A stretch of DNA of 64,000 bases. It comes from Sphingomonadales bacterium. Lineage in GTDB: Bacteria; Pseudomonadota; Alphaproteobacteria; Sphingomonadales; Sphingomonadaceae. Below the pieces are notes generated by a model. The model was not told where the DNA came from. It ran no database searches and saw only the letters and a list, made by a program, of their open reading frames with translations. The translations under genes were made by a program, and so were the position numbers. Shown piece by piece: positions 56,193 to 64,000 of this stretch (its first letter is position 1; each line of letters starts with the position of its first letter). The DNA is taken from assembly GCA_009995225.1 (NCBI GenBank), contig JAACPW010000007.1, positions 100,239 through 164,238 on the forward strand. The letters run 5' to 3'.

Positions 56193-58259
56193 GTGACGCG
56201 CACCACGCGAGCGGTTAGGGGCGCGGCCATGATCTTTCGTGCCCGCCTGCTCGCCTGTGCCCTTATGATACCCGCCGCCGCTCCTCTCGCCGCGCAGGAG
56301 GAAGCCGATCCTGATGCCGAGGAACCCGCGCAGGACATCATCGTCACGGGTCGCGGGCTTGATGCCGCCTTGTCCACCGGGATTTACGCCACCACCACCC
56401 TCGAACGCGATGTGATCGTGTCCAGCCCCTCGGGCCGGATCGAGGATGTGCTGCGCGGCGTGGCAGGCTTTCAGCAGTTCCGCCGTTCCGACAGCCGCTC
56501 GGCAAACCCCAGCGCGCAGGGCGTCACACTGCGGGCGCTGGGCGGCAATGCGACCAGCCGTGCGCTGGTGCTGCTTGACGGGGTGCCGCTGGCCGATCCC
56601 TTCTTTGGCTATATCCCGCTGTCGGCCATCGCGCCCGAAACGCTGGGGCAGGTGCGGGTGACACGCGGCGGCGGATCGGGACCGTTCGGCGCAGGCGCGC
56701 TGGCGGGCACGATCGAGCTTGAAAGTGCCGGACCGGATACCGCCGGACCCGTTCTGGGCAGCGTAGCCATCAACAACCGGGGTGAGACAGAGCTTTCGGG
56801 CGTGCTGACGCAGAGCCTCGGGCGCGGCTTTGCCACGGCGAGCGGGCGCTGGGATCGCGGACAGGGGTTCTTCACCACGCCCGAAGATCAGCGCGTGCCC
56901 GCAACGGCGCGTGCTGGCTTTGATAGCTGGAACGCCGCTCTGCGCGCCGCAGCGCCGATATCCGAAACGGTCGAAGTCCAGGCCCGCATCGCCGCTTTCC
57001 GCGATGCGCGCACACTGCGCTTCGAGGGCGCGGACTCCACGAGCGAGGGCGAGGAAGCCTCGATCCGTTTCGTCGGGCGAGGGGACTGGGCCTTTGACGC
57101 GCTGGCCTATGTCCAGACGCGCGATTTTTCCAATATCGTCATTTCCTCGACCCGTTTCACGCCGACTCTGGATCAGCGCCGCACGCCATCGACCGGCATC
57201 GGCGGCAAGTTCGAACTGCGTCCGCCGCTGCTCGAAGCCCACGATATCCGCATCGGTATGGACTATCGCCGCGCGGACGGGGAGTTGCAGGAGGAGGCGC
57301 TCAACACCAGCACGGGCGCTGTCACCGAACGCCGCCGGGCAGGCGGCGCGACCGGCGACCTCGGTATCTTCATCGAAGACGATTGGCAGATCGGCCCGCT
57401 GCTCGTCAATGGCGGCCTGCGCGCCGACCGCAGCACGATCAGCGGGGGCTTCTACCGCGCAGTGAGCGCCAACGGCGTGCCGGTCAGCACCCTCGCCGCG
57501 CCCGACCGCAGCGACTGGTCGGTGAACTGGCGCGCTGGCGCTTCGTTCAATGTCACCCGCCGCTTCGATCTGCGCGCGGCGGCGTACACGGGCCTGCGCC
57601 TGCCGACCCTGAACGAACTCTACCGCCCCTTCGTGGTGTTCCCGATCGTGACCCAAGCCAATGCCGCGCTGGAGAATGAGCGGTTGGAGGGTTACGAGAT
57701 CGGGTTCGACTGGCAGCCGATCAATGCGCTGGTTCTTTCGGTGACGGCCTTTGACAATCAGGTCGAAAATGCCATCGCGAATGTCACGCTTGCCCCCAAC
57801 CTGCGCCGCCGGGAAAATCTGCCGGCGATTGAGGCGCGCGGGATCGAGGCCAACCTGGCGGCGAAGTTCGGTGCGGTCAGCCTCGACGGGGCGCTCGCGT
57901 GGACCGATGCCGCGGTGCGGGGCGAAGGCGTTTCGATCGATCTCGACGGCAACCGCCCTGCGCAGACCCCCGAATTGGCCGCGACGTTGACCTTGGGGTG
58001 GGAGCCTGCCGCCGGCTGGCGTGTTGCCGGTACGCTGCGCCATGTGTCGGCGCAATTCGAGGACGACCGCGAGACGGACCGACTCGCACCGGCGACGACA
58101 ATCGATGCCTTTGTCGCCGCGCCGCTCGTCGGCGGGCTTTCCCTGGTCGCGCGCGCCGAGAACCTGACCGATGAGACAATCGTCACCCGCAACCAGGGCG
58201 GATCAATCGATCTTGGTGTCCCGCGCACGCTTTGGCTGGGTTTACGCTACGGCTTCTGA
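56193..58259 (+). CDS. TonB-dependent receptor
   Basis: A 688-residue outer-membrane receptor. The signal region ends near PLAAQEEAD. A TonB box-like DIIVTGRGLD precedes the plug (SPSGRIEDVLRGVAGFQQF, LLDGVPLADPFFGYI, RGGGSGPFGAGALAG). The C-terminal barrel ends in LGVPRTLWLGLRYGF with the terminal phenylalanine sorting signal. The GTG start is preceded by GGGAGAAGG; an in-frame ATG at 56229 is the alternative. Its size and lack of an N-terminal secretin-like domain suggest simple uptake without a sigma/anti-sigma relay. It is divergent from the monooxygenase by 120 bases. Confidence 0.92.
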   Translation: MTRTTRAVRGAAMIFRARLLACALMIPAAAPLAAQEEADPDAEEPAQDIIVTGRGLDAALSTGIYATTTLERDVIVSSPSGRIEDVLRGVAGFQQFRRSDSRSANPSAQGVTLRALGGNATSRALVLLDGVPLADPFFGYIPLSAIAPETLGQVRVTRGGGSGPFGAGALAGTIELESAGPDTAGPVLGSVAINNRGETELSGVLTQSLGRGFATASGRWDRGQGFFTTPEDQRVPATARAGFDSWNAALRAAAPISETVEVQARIAAFRDARTLRFEGADSTSEGEEASIRFVGRGDWAFDALAYVQTRDFSNIVISSTRFTPTLDQRRTPSTGIGGKFELRPPLLEAHDIRIGMDYRRADGELQEEALNTSTGAVTERRRAGGATGDLGIFIEDDWQIGPLLVNGGLRADRSTISGGFYRAVSANGVPVSTLAAPDRSDWSVNWRAGASFNVTRRFDLRAAAYTGLRLPTLNELYRPFVVFPIVTQANAALENERLEGYEIGFDWQPINALVLSVTAFDNQVENAIANVTLAPNLRRRENLPAIEARGIEANLAAKFGAVSLDGALAWTDAAVRGEGVSIDLDGNRPAQTPELAATLTLGWEPAAGWRVAGTLRHVSAQFEDDRETDRLAPATTIDAFVAAPLVGGLSLVARAENLTDETIVTRNQGGSIDLGVPRTLWLGLRYGF

Positions 58260-58466
58260 GGGCTGTTGAATTGCGCGTAATTTTGTTGCGGCTTTTGCTG
58301 TAAATGCGAATTCATGCTGCGTCGCAACACAAGCTGTGGCATTTTTGCTACTGTTCTAGTTTAAGTTGTCTATGACTCTTGTTAGGCTTTAAGACGCTGA
58401 TAGGTTCCTCCGCACAAACCCAAGACCGGCGCAAAGACCGGATGGTTATGTGGAGAGAGGAAAGTC

Positions 58467-61025
58467 ATGACGCGCAAGTTTTCACACTTCGCCTGCGGCC
58501 TTTTGGCCTGCAGTGCTTTGACCACCCCTGCGTTTGCGCAGGATAGTGAAGCAGACACACAGCCGACCATTCGGGATGACAACGTCATCATTGTGACAGC
58601 CACCCGCCGCGCGCAGGATGTGCAGGACATTCCGCTGGCGGTGACCGCGATTTCGCCAGAGCAGCTCGACAACCAGGGCGTCGTCAATATTCAGCAGGTC
58701 ACCGCGCTCGCGCCCAGCTTCAGCAGCAGTCAGGCGCAGCTTGCATCGGGTTCTGTGGTGTTGCGCGTTCGCGGGGTCGGGACGACTTCGAACAATATTG
58801 GGTTCGAAAGCGCGGTCGGCATCTTCATCGATGGCGCCTACCAGTCGCGGCCCGGTGTTGCGCTTGGTGAATTCGTCGACGTCGAACGGGTTGAAGTGCT
58901 GCGCGGGCCGCAAGGCACACTGTTCGGGCGCAATACATCGGCTGGCGCGCTTAACGTCACGAATGTGCGCCCCGACGTGACCGAATTCGGCGGCTTCGTG
59001 AATGCAGGCTACGGCAATTTTGATGAAATCAGCGTGCAGGGTGCGGTCAATGTGCCGATCGTGCAGGACACCTTGGCCCTGCGTGTGACGGGCGCTTTCC
59101 GCGAACGTGACGGCTTCCTCGACGTGGTCGACCGCAATGGCGCAAAGATTGGCGAAACCAACGACGTCGACCAGTGGCTGGTGCGCGGCCAGCTTGGCTG
59201 GGACACCGAGAGCGGCCTGCGCGGTCGCATTATTGCCGATTATTCCAAAAGCACATCGAGCTGCTGCGGTGCGATTGAGCTGTATCAGTCGCCGCTGGTA
59301 ACCGGCGGTGCTTTTGCCGCGGTCGGCGCTGGCGCCAACGGCGGCAACGGGCAGCCTTCGGTTTCGACAGCGCCGCGCGATCAGGGCGCGTTCGAGCGTG
59401 CGCTCGACAACCGCGTTGTGTCGGCCAACCGTGTCCCGGTTGCCGATATCGAGAATTACGGCGTCACTGGTGAGCTTGAATTCCCGCTGTCCGACAATGC
59501 CGACCTGATCTTCATCGGTTCGTATCGTAAGTATGAAAGCTTCGAAAACTATGATTCCGACTTCACCGGGCTCGATATCTTCAATGTCGATGCGTTGAAC
59601 CTCGAAATCGATAACTGGACCGCCGAATTGCGGCTTCAGGGTGAAAGCATGGGCGGCGCGCTCAATTACATGATCGGCGGTTTCTATTCCGACGAAACGA
59701 TCGACCAGTCGATCAACTTTGTGCTGGGCTCGGATTTTGACAGAAACTTCGGCGGCTTTCTGGGCGCGCTGGCTGGTCCGGCTCCGCTGCAGACCTTCAC
59801 CGGCGTCAATCCGACCGGTACGCGCAGCATCAACCGCTTCCAGCAAGACGCCAAAAGCTATGCGGTGTTCACGCACAATTCGCTCGAGCTCGCACAGGGC
59901 CTCGAACTTACCTTGGGTGCGCGTTATTCCTGGGAAGAGAAGTCTGGCGGTTTCACGCAGACGGCGAGCAACAATCAGGTTTGTCCGGCGACCATCCAGT
60001 CGTTGGGCGCGATCGGAACGGTCAACCCCGCATTGGTTCCGGCGTTCGTGGGGATCGGGTGCTTCGGGTTTACCGCACCGGCCGACCTTCCGCAGGCTGT
60101 CGCGCTCCCGCTGCCGCGCACTTTCCAGTCCGAATTCGACGACGAGGAACTGATCTACACGATCAAGCTCGGCTATGAAATCAGCCCGTCGATCAACACC
60201 TACGCCAGCTTCACACACGGTTACAAGGCGGGCGGGATCAACCTTGATACCACCGCAGCTGTTGGGGGCGCCGACCCCACGTTCCTGTCCGAAGAGGTCG
60301 ATGCCTATGAGGTCGGCGTCAAGGGCCAGACCGCCGATGGCGCGCTGACGGTGAACATTGCGGCGTTCTACGAGCAGTTCAGCAACTTCCAGGTGCTCGA
60401 ATTCACCGGAACGGCGTTTGCCACCTTCAACGTGCCCAAGGCCGACACCAAGGGTGTCGAGATCGAAGGCCTGCTGCGCCCCAGTGACGAGTTGACGCTG
60501 AACTTCGGCGCGACATTCCTCGAAGCGAGCTATCCGGATGATTGCGCCGGCACGCAGACATCGGTGCAGGTGGTGGCGCTGTGCGGGTTCGAACTGACCA
60601 ACGCGCCGAACATCGTCGCGTTGCTGGGCGCCTTGTGGGAAAAGCCGCTTAGCGATTCGACCGAGTTCTTCCTGAGCGGTCAGGTCCGCATGGAAAGCGA
60701 TCAGCGCACCTCGACGCAGGGGATCATCATCCCAACCGTTCCTGCCGGAGCAACCCAGGCGCAGGTGCAAGCGTTGGTTGATGCCTCGCCGCCGATCATC
60801 GCCGACATTCAGGACGGCAAGGCCTTCGTCAACCTGCGCGCCGGGCTCCGCTTTGGTCCCGAGCAGAATTTCGCGGTCGAAGGCTGGGTCAACAACCTGA
60901 CCGACGAAGTGGTGCGCGGGGTGACCTTCAATACCACGCTGCGCGGCACTGGCGCGGCCAATTCGCGCTCGGCCTTCACCCTGCCGCCGCGCCAATACGG
61001 CGTGACGCTGCGCGCCAAGTTCTAG
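58467..61025 (+). CDS. TonB-dependent receptor (sphingomonad type)
   Basis: An 852-residue receptor. The signal peptide is cleaved near TPAFAQD. The TonB box is NVIIVTATRRAQDVQDIPLA, a very common sphingomonad pattern, then a plug with EVLRGPQGTLFGRNTSAGAL. The barrel ends in LPPRQYGVTLRAKF with terminal phenylalanine. The 207-bp gap upstream is AT-rich (TTTTGTTGCGG, GTAATTTTG) and should hold the promoter. A strong terminator follows. This family is strongly expanded in sphingomonads and imports mixed hydrophobic or oligomeric substrates. Confidence 0.94.
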   Translation: MTRKFSHFACGLLACSALTTPAFAQDSEADTQPTIRDDNVIIVTATRRAQDVQDIPLAVTAISPEQLDNQGVVNIQQVTALAPSFSSSQAQLASGSVVLRVRGVGTTSNNIGFESAVGIFIDGAYQSRPGVALGEFVDVERVEVLRGPQGTLFGRNTSAGALNVTNVRPDVTEFGGFVNAGYGNFDEISVQGAVNVPIVQDTLALRVTGAFRERDGFLDVVDRNGAKIGETNDVDQWLVRGQLGWDTESGLRGRIIADYSKSTSSCCGAIELYQSPLVTGGAFAAVGAGANGGNGQPSVSTAPRDQGAFERALDNRVVSANRVPVADIENYGVTGELEFPLSDNADLIFIGSYRKYESFENYDSDFTGLDIFNVDALNLEIDNWTAELRLQGESMGGALNYMIGGFYSDETIDQSINFVLGSDFDRNFGGFLGALAGPAPLQTFTGVNPTGTRSINRFQQDAKSYAVFTHNSLELAQGLELTLGARYSWEEKSGGFTQTASNNQVCPATIQSLGAIGTVNPALVPAFVGIGCFGFTAPADLPQAVALPLPRTFQSEFDDEELIYTIKLGYEISPSINTYASFTHGYKAGGINLDTTAAVGGADPTFLSEEVDAYEVGVKGQTADGALTVNIAAFYEQFSNFQVLEFTGTAFATFNVPKADTKGVEIEGLLRPSDELTLNFGATFLEASYPDDCAGTQTSVQVVALCGFELTNAPNIVALLGALWEKPLSDSTEFFLSGQVRMESDQRTSTQGIIIPTVPAGATQAQVQALVDASPPIIADIQDGKAFVNLRAGLRFGPEQNFAVEGWVNNLTDEVVRGVTFNTTLRGTGAANSRSAFTLPPRQYGVTLRAKF

Positions 61026-61051
61026 GCGCGGGAAGGGCTACGACAAAAAAG

Positions 61052-61080
61052 GGCGGCTCGGGAAACCGGGCCGCCTTTTT
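61052..61080 (+). terminator. Intrinsic terminator after the second receptor
   Basis: GGCGGCTCGG pairs with CCGGGCCGCC around a short loop and is followed by TTTTTTG. An A-run precedes it, so it could also stop transcripts on the other strand. A structured repeat begins nine bases later. Confidence 0.92.
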
Positions 61081-61088
61081 TGTTTTGC

Positions 61089-61173
61089 GAAGCCGCCTCC
61101 ACGGCTTCGTCCTCGGTGCCATTCTCTCCGCTGCGCTACGGGGCACCTGCAGGCGCGTGGCCGCGCTTGCGAC
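61089..61173 (+). repeat. Two-hairpin intergenic repeat, copy C1 (degraded)
   Basis: First hairpin GAAGCCG-CCTCCA-CGGCTTC (61089-61108), then CGTCCTCG and GCTGCGCTACG as in the other copies, a CACCTGCAGGCGCGTGGCC part of the core, and no clean second hairpin. It lies after the terminator and opposite to copy C2. Confidence 0.6.
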
Positions 61174-61220
61174 GTCTATGGCATCGATTTCCCCGCAAAG
61201 CTGAAAGACGCGCAACAGAA

Positions 61221-61314
61221 CGGTCGCGCGAGCGACCGCAAGGGCGACCGCCCGCCCGCAGCGGGTCCGAAGCGTAGCGAAGGATGTCTAGCGAGGACGC
61301 AGCCGCGGAGGCGG
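61221..61314 (-). repeat. Two-hairpin intergenic repeat, copy C2 (inverted)
   Basis: Read on the minus strand: CCGC-CTCC-GCGG (61314-61303), a core with CTGCGGGCGGGC and GTCGCCCTTGCG, and a second hairpin CGGTCGC-TCGC-GCGACCG (61238-61221). It starts within ten bases of the acyl-CoA dehydrogenase stop. C1 and C2 face each other, 47 bases apart. Confidence 0.72.
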
Positions 61315-61321
61315 GCACGCA

Positions 61322-62485
61322 TCACATACTCCTCGCAATCAGCATCTTCATGATCTCGTTCGATCCGCCGTAAATCCGCGCGATGCGGGTGTCGCGGTAC
61401 ATCCGGGCGATGGCATAATCATTGATATAGCCCGCGCCGCCGTGGAACTGCAGGCACTTGTCGACGACTTCCGATTGCAGCTCGGTCACCCAGTATTTTG
61501 CCATGCTGGCGGTGGCGACATCGAGCTTGCCTTCGAGCAGCTTGGCGATGCAATCGTTGACGAACACCCGCGCCGCTGTGCCGCGTGCCTTCAGGTCAGC
61601 CAGCACGAACTGAGTGTTCTGGAAGTCCCAGATCGTCTTGCCGAAGGCCTTGCGGTTCTTGACGTAGTCGACCGTCACATCGAGCGCCTTTTCGATTCCC
61701 GAAATGGCGTTCATTGCGATCACCAGGCGTTCCTGCGGCAGCTCGCCCATCAGTTGGTAGAACCCGCGCCCTTCGACGCCGCCGAGCAGATTGTCCGCCG
61801 GAATGAACACGTTGTCGAAGAACAATTCGCTGGTGTCCTGCGCATCGAGCCCGATCTTGTCGAGCTTCTTGCCACGCGCAAAGCCTTCGGCACCGTCAGT
61901 TTCGAGCAGCAGCAGAGAAATGCCCTTGGCGCCCTCGGCCGGATCAGTCTTGGCGACGACGATGATGAAATCAGCAAGCTGGCCGTTCGAGATCCAGGTC
62001 TTCGAGCCGTTCAGCCGGTAGCCGTTGCCGTCCTTCAGCGCGGTGGTCTTGATCGATTGCAGGTCGGACCCGGCGTCGGGCTCGCTCATCGCTATCGCGC
62101 TGACGAGATCGCCGGCGACGAGGCGCGGCAGATATTTCTGCTTCTGCTCCTCGGTGCCGTGGCGGACCAGGTAGGGGAGGATGATGGTGTTGTGGAGCGA
62201 CGCGCCAAAGCCGTCGACGCCGTGCTTGCCCTGCTGGTCGATCACCACCATGTCATGCCGGAAGTCGCCGCCGTGGCCGCCGTATTCGGTCGGAACGCTG
62301 ACGCCGAGCAGGCCCGCGGCGCCCGCTTCGCGCCAGAATTCGCGTTCGACCATCCCGTCCTCGCGCCACTTCTCGACCCGCTTTTGCGGTGCGTGCTGGG
62401 CGTAGAACTTGCCGACCGCGTCGGCGAAAATGGCGATTTCTTCTTCTTCCATGAAGGCCGGTTGCGGCACATCGATGACGGGCAT
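61322..62485 (-). CDS. Acyl-CoA dehydrogenase
   Basis: A 387-residue flavoenzyme introducing a trans-2 double bond into acyl-CoA. Landmarks are SAIAMSEPDAGSDLQSIKT, GYRLNGSKTWISNGQLAD, FHGGAGYINDYAIARMYRD and IARIYGGSNEIMKML, where FAD and the catalytic base region reside. The start ATG at 62485 has the strong RBS GAGGAGAGAGAGC. The chain-length preference cannot be seen. It forms a minus-strand unit with the enoyl-CoA hydratase (67-base gap), opposite a thiolase. Confidence 0.95.
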   Translation of the reverse strand: MPVIDVPQPAFMEEEEIAIFADAVGKFYAQHAPQKRVEKWREDGMVEREFWREAGAAGLLGVSVPTEYGGHGGDFRHDMVVIDQQGKHGVDGFGASLHNTIILPYLVRHGTEEQKQKYLPRLVAGDLVSAIAMSEPDAGSDLQSIKTTALKDGNGYRLNGSKTWISNGQLADFIIVVAKTDPAEGAKGISLLLLETDGAEGFARGKKLDKIGLDAQDTSELFFDNVFIPADNLLGGVEGRGFYQLMGELPQERLVIAMNAISGIEKALDVTVDYVKNRKAFGKTIWDFQNTQFVLADLKARGTAARVFVNDCIAKLLEGKLDVATASMAKYWVTELQSEVVDKCLQFHGGAGYINDYAIARMYRDTRIARIYGGSNEIMKMLIARSM

Positions 62486-62552
62486 TGCTCTCTCTCCTCG
62501 TGATCCCCCGGTGTGCGGCGCGTCTTTGCCCGCGCCGCACACCAACGCGTTC

Positions 62553-63326
62553 TTATTTGCCGGTCCAGTTGGGCTTGCGCTTTTCGGCGAAGGCAGCCGC
62601 GCCTTCGCGGGCATCGTGGCTGACGAAGACGGGGCCAATCAATTGGCCCTGCTTGGTGTAACGGTCTTCCATCGCCCATCCGCGCGATTGCTTCATCACT
62701 GCCTTGGACACCCTGACCGCGAGCGGGCCGTTGGCCGCGATCTTCGCCGCCAGCGCCTTCGCACCATCCAGCGCCGAACCCTCGGTCACTTCGTTGATCA
62801 TTCCAAGCTGATAGGCGCGCTCTGCCCCGATGAATTCGCCGGTCAGCGCCAGTTCCAGCGCGATGCGTTCGGGGATCTGGTCGGGCAGCATCATCACGCC
62901 GCCGGCGGCTGCCACAAGCCCGCGCTTCACTTCGGGGATGCCGAACTTGGCATTGGCGTGCGCGACCACCAGGTCACACGCGATCATCAGCTCCAGCCCC
63001 CCTGCCAGCGCATAGCCTTCCACCGCCGCGATCAGCGGCTTGGCGGGCGGCGACTGCACGACGCCGCCAAACCCCTTGCCTTCGACGCTGGGTGATTCGC
63101 CACGCAGGAAGCCCTTGAGGTCCATGCCCGAACAGAACGTCCCGCCCGCGCCGGTGATGATGCCAACGCGCAAATTGTCATCGCTGTCGAGACGCTCCAT
63201 CGCCGCAGCGATCCCTTCGGCTGCAGCCTTGGTCATCGCGTTCTTGGCTTCGGGCCGGTTGATGGTGACGATGAGGACGCCGTCCTCGACTTCGGTCAAA
63301 ACTTCAGGTGCAGCGGTATCGCTCAC
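62553..63326 (-). CDS. Enoyl-CoA hydratase/isomerase (crotonase) family protein
   Basis: A 257-residue crotonase-fold enzyme. The oxyanion-hole parts are LIVTINRPEAKNAM and GAGGTFCSGMDLKGF, then ALAGGLELMIACDLVVAHANA and FGIPEVKRGLVAAAGG. The first catalytic glutamate of classic hydratases corresponds to a leucine-rich ALAGGLELMIACD segment; the second is in PEVKRGL. It likely hydrates enoyl-CoA in beta-oxidation, but ligase-type CoA reactions cannot be excluded. It is the upstream gene of the acyl-CoA dehydrogenase pair. Confidence 0.92.
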   Translation of the reverse strand: MSDTAAPEVLTEVEDGVLIVTINRPEAKNAMTKAAAEGIAAAMERLDSDDNLRVGIITGAGGTFCSGMDLKGFLRGESPSVEGKGFGGVVQSPPAKPLIAAVEGYALAGGLELMIACDLVVAHANAKFGIPEVKRGLVAAAGGVMMLPDQIPERIALELALTGEFIGAERAYQLGMINEVTEGSALDGAKALAAKIAANGPLAVRVSKAVMKQSRGWAMEDRYTKQGQLIGPVFVSHDAREGAAAFAEKRKPNWTGK

Positions 63327-63448
63327 AGATTCTCTCCCTCTCGAAAATGTGATTGCATTTTGAAACGCAATTCTTGTGCGAGTGGTGCAGTGGGTTTACC
63401 AACGCGTCAACCGCAATTTCAGAATGACGGAAAAGAGAGAGGATCATC

Positions 63449-64000
63449 ATGGCCGAGGCTTACATTATCGACGCAGTGCGCACCCCGCGCGGGATCGGCA
63501 AGCAGGGCAAGGGCGCGCTGGCCGCCGAACACCCGCAGCATCTGGCCGCAACCGTGCTCAAGGCGATCAAGGACCGCAACAACCTCGATACCGCCACGGT
63601 TGATGACGTGATCTGGTCGGTCTCGACGCAGGACGGGATGCAGGCGGGCGACATGGGGCGCATGGCGGCGCTGGATGCAGGCTTTGACATTACTTCGTCC
63701 GGCACCACGCTGGACCGTTTCTGCGGCGGCGGCATCACCAGCGTGGCACTGGCTTCCGCGCAGGTGATGAGCGGGATGGAGGATTGCGTTGTTGCCGGCG
63801 GCACCGAGATGATGAGCCTCACCGCGGCAATGGCGCAGGAAAAGATGCGCGCCGGGATCAAACCGCCGATGATGGGCAGCTATAACGAGCGCTTGCAAGC
63901 CGTGCATCCGCAGTCGCACCAGGGTATCTGCGGCGATGCGATTGCCAGCATGGAAGGCTTCACCCGCGAAGATCTCGACGCGATCGGGTATCGTTCGCAG
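63449..64000 (+). CDS. Acetyl-CoA acetyltransferase (thiolase), N-terminal part
   Basis: The gene runs off the window end. The visible 184 residues begin MAEAYIIDAVRTPRG and contain the active-site cysteine C92 in DRFCGGGITSVALAS, followed by VVAGGTEMMSLT. The later GHP and CxG motifs are outside the window. ATG at 63449 follows GAGAGAGG. It is divergent from the enoyl-CoA hydratase (122-base gap), so one regulator may control all three beta-oxidation genes. Confidence 0.94.
   Translation, partial: MAEAYIIDAVRTPRGIGKQGKGALAAEHPQHLAATVLKAIKDRNNLDTATVDDVIWSVSTQDGMQAGDMGRMAALDAGFDITSSGTTLDRFCGGGITSVALASAQVMSGMEDCVVAGGTEMMSLTAAMAQEKMRAGIKPPMMGSYNERLQAVHPQSHQGICGDAIASMEGFTREDLDAIGYRSQ

Overview
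The window is about 64 kb of GC-rich chromosomal DNA from an alphaproteobacterium, most likely a sphingomonad of the Erythrobacter/Porphyrobacter/Novosphingobium type. This is inferred from gene content. There are three large TonB-dependent receptors, the mitochondrial-type complex I accessory subunit NDUFA12, an SDHAF4-like succinate dehydrogenase assembly factor, an hflK-hflC-degP operon, a tRNA-Trp-secE-nusG arrangement and a HisKA_2-type sensor kinase. No phage, plasmid, transposase or CRISPR genes were found.

Layout. 1-8.7 kb: the end of a YdcF-type gene, plsC, a kinase/receiver pair, hisC-tyrA divergent from metX-metW, then small redox genes (VOC protein, GST, msrB). 8.8-15.9 kb: a class A penicillin-binding protein converges on the hflK-hflC-degP quality-control operon, with the Mrp/ApbC iron-sulfur carrier divergent from it. 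15.9-22.4 kb: an exported molybdenum hydroxylase without an adjacent FeS subunit, ferrochelatase, a cytochrome P450 followed at once by a parS-like palindrome, SDHAF4 and an RsmB-type methyltransferase. 22.4-23.5 kb: a small accessory patch with a DksA/TraR zinc-finger protein and a HEAT-repeat protein. 23.5-30.2 kb: msrA, an exported methyltransferase, N-carbamoylputrescine amidase, folK, tRNA-Lys, a queuosine-precursor transporter, a nucleoside transporter and a 2-oxoglutarate oxygenase.

30.4-44 kb: a giant Oar-like receptor, a MASE1 hybrid kinase divergent from a TonB-like protein, a telA-xpaC-PHA-granule-protein operon with a readable promoter, a DUF389 membrane protein and a fatty acyl-AMP ligase. 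44-51.4 kb: recX, a DUF192 lipoprotein, NDUFA12, DUF2155 and aat, then tRNA-Trp, secE and nusG. A roughly 1.9 kb accessory insertion separates nusG from rplK-rplA. 51.5-54.5 kb: a small membrane protein, a CelD-like acyltransferase overlapping-in-function with a polysaccharide deacetylase, and a CinA-type protein. 54.5-64 kb: a Baeyer-Villiger-type monooxygenase, two TonB receptors, and acyl-CoA dehydrogenase, enoyl-CoA hydratase and thiolase genes, which together look like an uptake and beta-oxidation region for a hydrophobic substrate.

The most unusual signals are not protein-coding. The first is a family of intergenic elements (four copies: near 26.7, 48.3, 61.1 and 61.3 kb) with a conserved core between two hairpins whose arms change between copies while staying paired. 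The second is a 50-bp element present at 2.8 and 49.9 kb. The third is a set of short repeats shared between the two accessory patches. There is also a parS-like site at 20.8 kb and an operator-like inverted repeat sitting on the -10 box of the telA promoter. No complete new defence or biosynthetic system can be claimed from this sequence.
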